DNA from: Dehalococcoidales bacterium
GTDB taxonomy: Bacteria > Chloroflexota > Dehalococcoidia > Dehalococcoidales > JAQTVP01
Length of the DNA stretch: 17,162 nucleotides
Assembly (NCBI GenBank): GCA_028707015.1
Contig: JAQTVP010000011.1
Location: 1-17,162 of the forward strand
Direction: 5' to 3'
The notes beneath the pieces were generated by a model. The model had not been told where the DNA came from. It was given only the letters and a program-made list of their open reading frames with translations, and did no database searches. Shown piece by piece: positions 14,724 through 17,162 of this stretch. Position numbers and translations under genes: made by a program. Numbering within the stretch: position 1 is the stretch's first letter; every line of letters starts with the position of its first letter.

Positions 14724-14799
14724 GTGCAGACATCAAAGTGCACCTTAATTTAAGCATAAAGAAGTTTGATTCGTGCCTACGCACCATTGAACAAACTTC
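14701..14799 (+). ncRNA. Candidate structured RNA or leader upstream of yajQ
   Basis: Two stem-loops lie side by side. The first pairs TTAAATTAA (14701-14709) with TTAATTTAA (14745-14753) and nests GTGCA (14724-14728) with TGCAC (14739-14743). The second pairs GAAGTTTG (14761-14768) with CAAACTTC (14792-14799), and inside it GTGC (14773-14776) with GCAC (14781-14784), with TTC/GAA between. An AAAGGAG follows at about 14802. No T-run follows, so the second is not a simple terminator. It matches no riboswitch I recognise and could be chance. Confidence 0.25.
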
Positions 14800-14914
14800 C
14801 CAAAAGGAGTCAGTGAATATTTTACCTCATAGATACTAATGTATACTATTCAGGATTATTGTTACTTTCGTGGTAATATTAATGGGCTAAATCATCACTA
14901 CTAAGGAGGTAAAG

Positions 14915-15406
14915 ATGCCATCAGTGGATGTAGTCAGTAAGGCGGACTTGCAATTACTGTACAATGCAATCAACAACGTGAAACGTGAAATCTCCACGCG
15001 ATACGATTTTAAAAATGTGAAGTCTGAGATCACTTTTGACCAAAAAGCTAAGTGCATTCATATCGCTACTGAAGACGATTGGAAGGCCAAAGCAGTTACA
15101 GAGATACTTATTGGTCAATGTACTCGCTTTAAATTGGATCCTAAATGTTTGGACCATAAGAAAATCGAATCCACCTCTCATAATTCAGTAAAAATGGATA
15201 TTATTATCAAGGAGGGCATCCCGAAAGAGACAGGTCAGAAAATAGTCAAACTTATCAAAAGTCTTAAGCTCAAAGTGCAGCCAGTTATTCAAGACGACCA
15301 AGTCAGGATAACTGGTAAGAAGATCGATGACCTTCAAGAAATCATGCAATTACTTAAGGAACAAGATTACGACATTCCTTTGCAGTTTGTTAACATGAAG
15401 AGTTGA
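14915..15406 (+). CDS. yajQ: YajQ family protein
   Basis: A 163-residue cytoplasmic protein of the YajQ family; some members bind cyclic di-GMP and influence transcription, others have been linked to nucleotide or RNA binding. The sequence starts MPSVDVVSKADLQLLYNAINN, has the family block EISTRYDFKNVKSEI, and ends with KLKVQPVIQDDQVRITGKK followed by PLQFVNMKS. These are hallmark segments of both repeats of its RRM-like ferredoxin folds. Length and ends match the family exactly. A near-perfect ribosome site, AAGGAGGT, lies six bases before the ATG. It is monocistronic on the plus strand, flanked by unrelated minus-strand material. Confidence 0.95.
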   Translation: MPSVDVVSKADLQLLYNAINNVKREISTRYDFKNVKSEITFDQKAKCIHIATEDDWKAKAVTEILIGQCTRFKLDPKCLDHKKIESTSHNSVKMDIIIKEGIPKETGQKIVKLIKSLKLKVQPVIQDDQVRITGKKIDDLQEIMQLLKEQDYDIPLQFVNMKS

Positions 15407-15425
15407 GGCCCCCTAATTAGACACA

Positions 15426-15736
15426 TTAAAAATAGCTAGATATAACGGAATTCAGCAAGATCTGGGCGACTGGACGAACATCGGGATGATGTGTGCAACG
15501 TGACACCTGTAATTCAGGCTCAATTGTCCCGGTGACTTCAACAGTTTGCCCATCAAACCATATGGTGACACCTAGCATATCTAAGGCAAGACGCTTGCCC
15601 TCAAAGTCCAAATTCGGTAGCTTGTCTTGCATATCCTCAATAAAGCGTTCAAGATTAGGTACATTGATAACGGCGTTTTGGCTGGCCTTAAGCCGTGCCT
15701 CAAGCTCTGTTTTTTGTGTTTTATAGTCTATATAAC
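15426..15736 (-). pseudogene. Large serine recombinase, C-terminal remnant
   Basis: The open frame runs from the hairpin at about 15737 to TAA at 15426. It reads a coiled-coil-like KTELEARLKASQNAVINV, then NLERFIEDMQDKLPNLDFEG and KRLALDMLGVTIWFDGQTVE followed by VTGTIEP. This is the tail of large serine recombinases, where a coiled coil leads into a small beta domain ending in a G-x-I-x-P motif. The catalytic serine domain and the zinc-ribbon domain are missing, and no start codon exists before 15632. The frame is closed by a TAA inside the adjoining hairpin. It cannot recombine DNA and most probably marks an old mobile-element insertion or excision. Confidence 0.7.
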
Positions 15737-15770
15737 AAAAGGGGGCGCATTAATAGAGGCGCCCCCTTTT
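15737..15770. terminator. Bidirectional rho-independent terminator
   Basis: AAAAGGGGGCGC (15737-15748) and GCGCCCCCTTTT (15759-15770) are exact inverted copies around a 10-base loop. Each strand reads a GC-rich stem followed by TTTT, so it can end transcripts from both sides. It separates the recombinase remnant from the decayed surface-protein gene. Confidence 0.8.
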
Positions 15771-15791
15771 AGCCATTCAAAGGCTATATAC

Positions 15792-16471
15792 CTAGTTAAT
15801 CTGCGTTGCGTCGTAGTTTTGACCATTATCTATCGCTTCACAATCTTCAGAAGACTGATCGTGTGGTATCTTGACCATAACGCTGCCTTCACACTCGCCA
15901 CCCCTGCTATCACTAGCTGTAAAGGAATATCATGTAGACCATCCCATCACCTGTCCCCGAACACTCAGCCCTAACTGAGGCTGTGTCTAAACCAACGCCA
16001 TCGGCATCCGGTGCATGCTTAGCGCCACCTAAACCCGCGTCTGTAGCAGTAGCCTCGTCACTGGTAATAGCGGTTATGGTAATTGTGACAAGATCACCGT
16101 CCGGGTCGGTTTCACCTATTATGGAAATATCAACAAATTTGTTGTTGGGTGGCCACAGACAGCCGGGGTTAGCATATGCTTCAGAGCAATCAGGTGGTTG
16201 GTTGGGTGTAAAAGTGGCATCATTACTGTCGCTGCAAATTAAACCGCAGGGACAAGTGACACTGGCGATGAAGGTTAGAACCACTGGATCGCCAGCACCT
16301 ATAGGGGGAGTAACCGTGACTACATTATCTGCATCGATGTCTACAGTCCAGCTAACAGGTAAACCACCACTGTAGTCCAAGATAGTCATCCAGATCAAAG
16401 GCCTCAAAAGGTGCAGTGTCGTCAGGAATGTCGAGCATATCAAGAGTCTCACAGACGTTGATAGTAATAAT
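15792..16471 (-). pseudogene. Surface-protein C-terminal module, broken by two apparent frameshifts
   Basis: Read across frames, the minus strand encodes the end of a large secreted protein. From right to left in the window: ETLDMLDIPDDTAPFEAFD, then DYSGGLPVSWTVDIDADNVV, a Cys-rich CPCGLICSDS stretch, GCLWPPNNKFVDISI, a DPDGD calcium-loop-like turn, TASVRAECSGTGDG, SFTASDSRGGECEG and the tail KIPHDQSSEDCEAIDNGQNY. The tail beginning CLWPPN is a recurrent end module of bacterial and archaeal surface proteins, as I recall it. One extra base near 16377 shifts the frame before DYSGG, and one extra T near 15926 (ATATTCC where ATATCC would keep frame) shifts it after VYMI. No start codon or signal peptide is found. 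Assembly errors are a possible alternative. Confidence 0.65.
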
Positions 16472-16619
16472 TTATGGGATAACGGGCGTGAAGGTAATTA
16501 CTTGGAGCGATTATAAAGGTAATGACCAAAACGGCGACGGTATTAGTGATTCACCTTATCTAGTATATCCCAACGTAGCGGATAAATGCCCATTGATAAA
16601 TCCACCTGATTCATACTAA
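16454..16619 (+). pseudogene. NosD-like beta-helix protein, C-terminal fragment with a frameshift
   Basis: The plus strand reads NNLWDNGREGNY then, one base later in frame, WSDYKGNDQNGDGISDSPY and DKCPLINPP before TAA. GNYWSDY-x-G-x-D-x-x-GDGI-x-D-x-PY and the PL-x-x-P ending are characteristic of the C-terminus of NosD/parallel-beta-helix surface proteins. One extra T (TACTTGG at 16499-16505 instead of TACTGG) breaks the frame. Everything upstream of about 16454 is missing, where the sequence becomes the divergent surface module. So only the last 50 or so residues survive. Confidence 0.65.
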
Positions 16620-16746
16620 GCTAAACGCCAATTCAAAGGTTTTGCCTTTAGTAAAGTATGACCCACCATTACCATCAAAAGATGGTATGCATATATTTCC
16701 TGTGTCACACTTTGGGCCATTATTATATGACCGCACTAGCCTGCTA

Positions 16747-17162
16747 CTATATATTACTAATCGGTAAAATATCTGGTTCTCTGCTGATTTTTTTACCGTG
16801 CCGGATATACTGTTGAGTGGCACTACCCGAAGCTTCTATCTTCTTACCGTCAGGGAACACCTTGATAGCTGCCCCGGAAGGGATCCCGTATCCCTTTAAG
16901 TTATCTTCTTCAAGCCTCAGCACTGTCTTCAATTCTTCCCACCCACCCTCTTCATCGTGGCAATCGCAGATGATAGGAGCAAAACCAAGGCAGGGGAAAA
17001 GCTCGGCAGATGAATTATCATAGGGGTCTCGCCAGCGCACCCATTCTTTTGCCAGCATAATTGCTCCTGCTGAGGCCCCGAAGAATAGTTTACCCTGTTG
17101 AAACAACACGGCCAGGAAATTAACCATATTTCTTTGTGTTAGTAATTCCATACCTCTATCCC
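16747..17162 (-). CDS. Peptidase S51-like protein (type 1 glutamine amidotransferase fold), partial
   Basis: The frame is open to the right window edge (DRGMELL before the first visible Met), so the N-terminus lies outside. The sequence KLFFGASAGAIMLAKEW contains the G-x-SAG nucleophile elbow of the S51 family (dipeptidase E and cyanophycinase relatives). LGFAPIICDCHDE follows with a His that suits the catalytic position, and YGIPSGAAIKVFPDGKKIEA matches the usual late segment in which the enzyme's G-x-x-x-G-x-A strand occurs. About 138 residues are visible; full members have 200-300. S51 enzymes cleave Asp-containing dipeptides or cyanophycin; substrate here is unknown. The stop is at 16747 and no other gene is supported between it and the NosD remnant. 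Confidence 0.75.
   Translation of the reverse strand, partial: DRGMELLTQRNMVNFLAVLFQQGKLFFGASAGAIMLAKEWVRWRDPYDNSSAELFPCLGFAPIICDCHDEEGGWEELKTVLRLEEDNLKGYGIPSGAAIKVFPDGKKIEASGSATQQYIRHGKKISREPDILPISNI

Noticed and set aside
15983..16375. 130-codon plus-strand open frame
   Set aside because: It is the antisense shadow of the surface module, whose minus-strand reading shows recognisable repeats and family motifs.
16611..16823. Minus-strand 70-codon frame after the S51-like gene ending in SYFTKGKTFELAF
   Set aside because: Its first third overlaps the S51-like gene in another frame. The final part looks somewhat protein-like and could be another gene-tail remnant, but I recognise no family and see no ribosome site.
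1..17162. CRISPR arrays, tRNA or rRNA genes, insertion-sequence termini
   Set aside because: No regularly spaced repeats, cloverleaf patterns, conserved rRNA segments or paired terminal repeats with a transposase were seen by eye.

Overview
The window is AT-rich bacterial DNA with short intergenic gaps, good Shine-Dalgarno (SD) sites and sigma70-like promoters. Lipoprotein signal peptides with a lipobox, a small-subunit catalase, a YajQ protein, a large serine recombinase tail of the type common in Chloroflexota, and a cysteine-rich two-module protein ending in CQ-x-GCF together suggest an uncultured Chloroflexota bacterium, possibly Dehalococcoidia-like. That placement is inference; no rRNA or other decisive marker is present.

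Layout. 1-1450 (minus): start of a phosphate ABC transporter operon, pstS then pstC running off the left edge. 1574-3859 (minus): a beta-carbonic anhydrase behind an AT-rich palindrome, then a monofunctional catalase. 4261-5288 (plus): a compact unit of promoter, perfect 19-bp hyphenated palindrome, six-helix membrane protein and overlapping winged-helix regulator, which looks like a self-regulated pair. 5457-8344 (minus): a B12-binding-type radical SAM protein starting at TTG and a LolA-like lipoprotein. 8615-9585 (plus): a two-module CQ-x-GCF protein, a small two-helix membrane ORF whose only SD-supported start is ATC, and a truncated near-identical copy of the second module. 9717-12084 (minus): a broken HNH nuclease gene, universal stress protein, CDF-type cation transporter and AlkD-like repair protein. 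12184-14400 (minus): an E1 alpha/beta 2-oxoacid dehydrogenase pair with no E2 or E3 beside it. 14694-15406 (plus): a possibly structured leader and yajQ.

15426-16620 is a graveyard: the 3' end of a serine recombinase cut at a strong terminator hairpin, a surface-protein C-terminal module with two apparent frameshifts, and the C-terminal tail of a NosD-like beta-helix protein with a third. The two surface fragments meet back to back near 16455-16470, as expected of a rearrangement scar. After it, a peptidase S51-like gene enters from the right edge.

The genes are mostly independent housekeeping and stress units: phosphate uptake, bicarbonate chemistry, peroxide removal, alkylation repair, stress protein and E1 enzyme. 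I do not see a clear new defence or biosynthetic system. The most unusual parts are the duplicated CQ-x-GCF locus at 8.7-9.6 kb, the membrane protein/regulator/palindrome unit at 4.3-5.3 kb, the B12-type radical SAM protein and the rearranged region at 15.4-16.6 kb.
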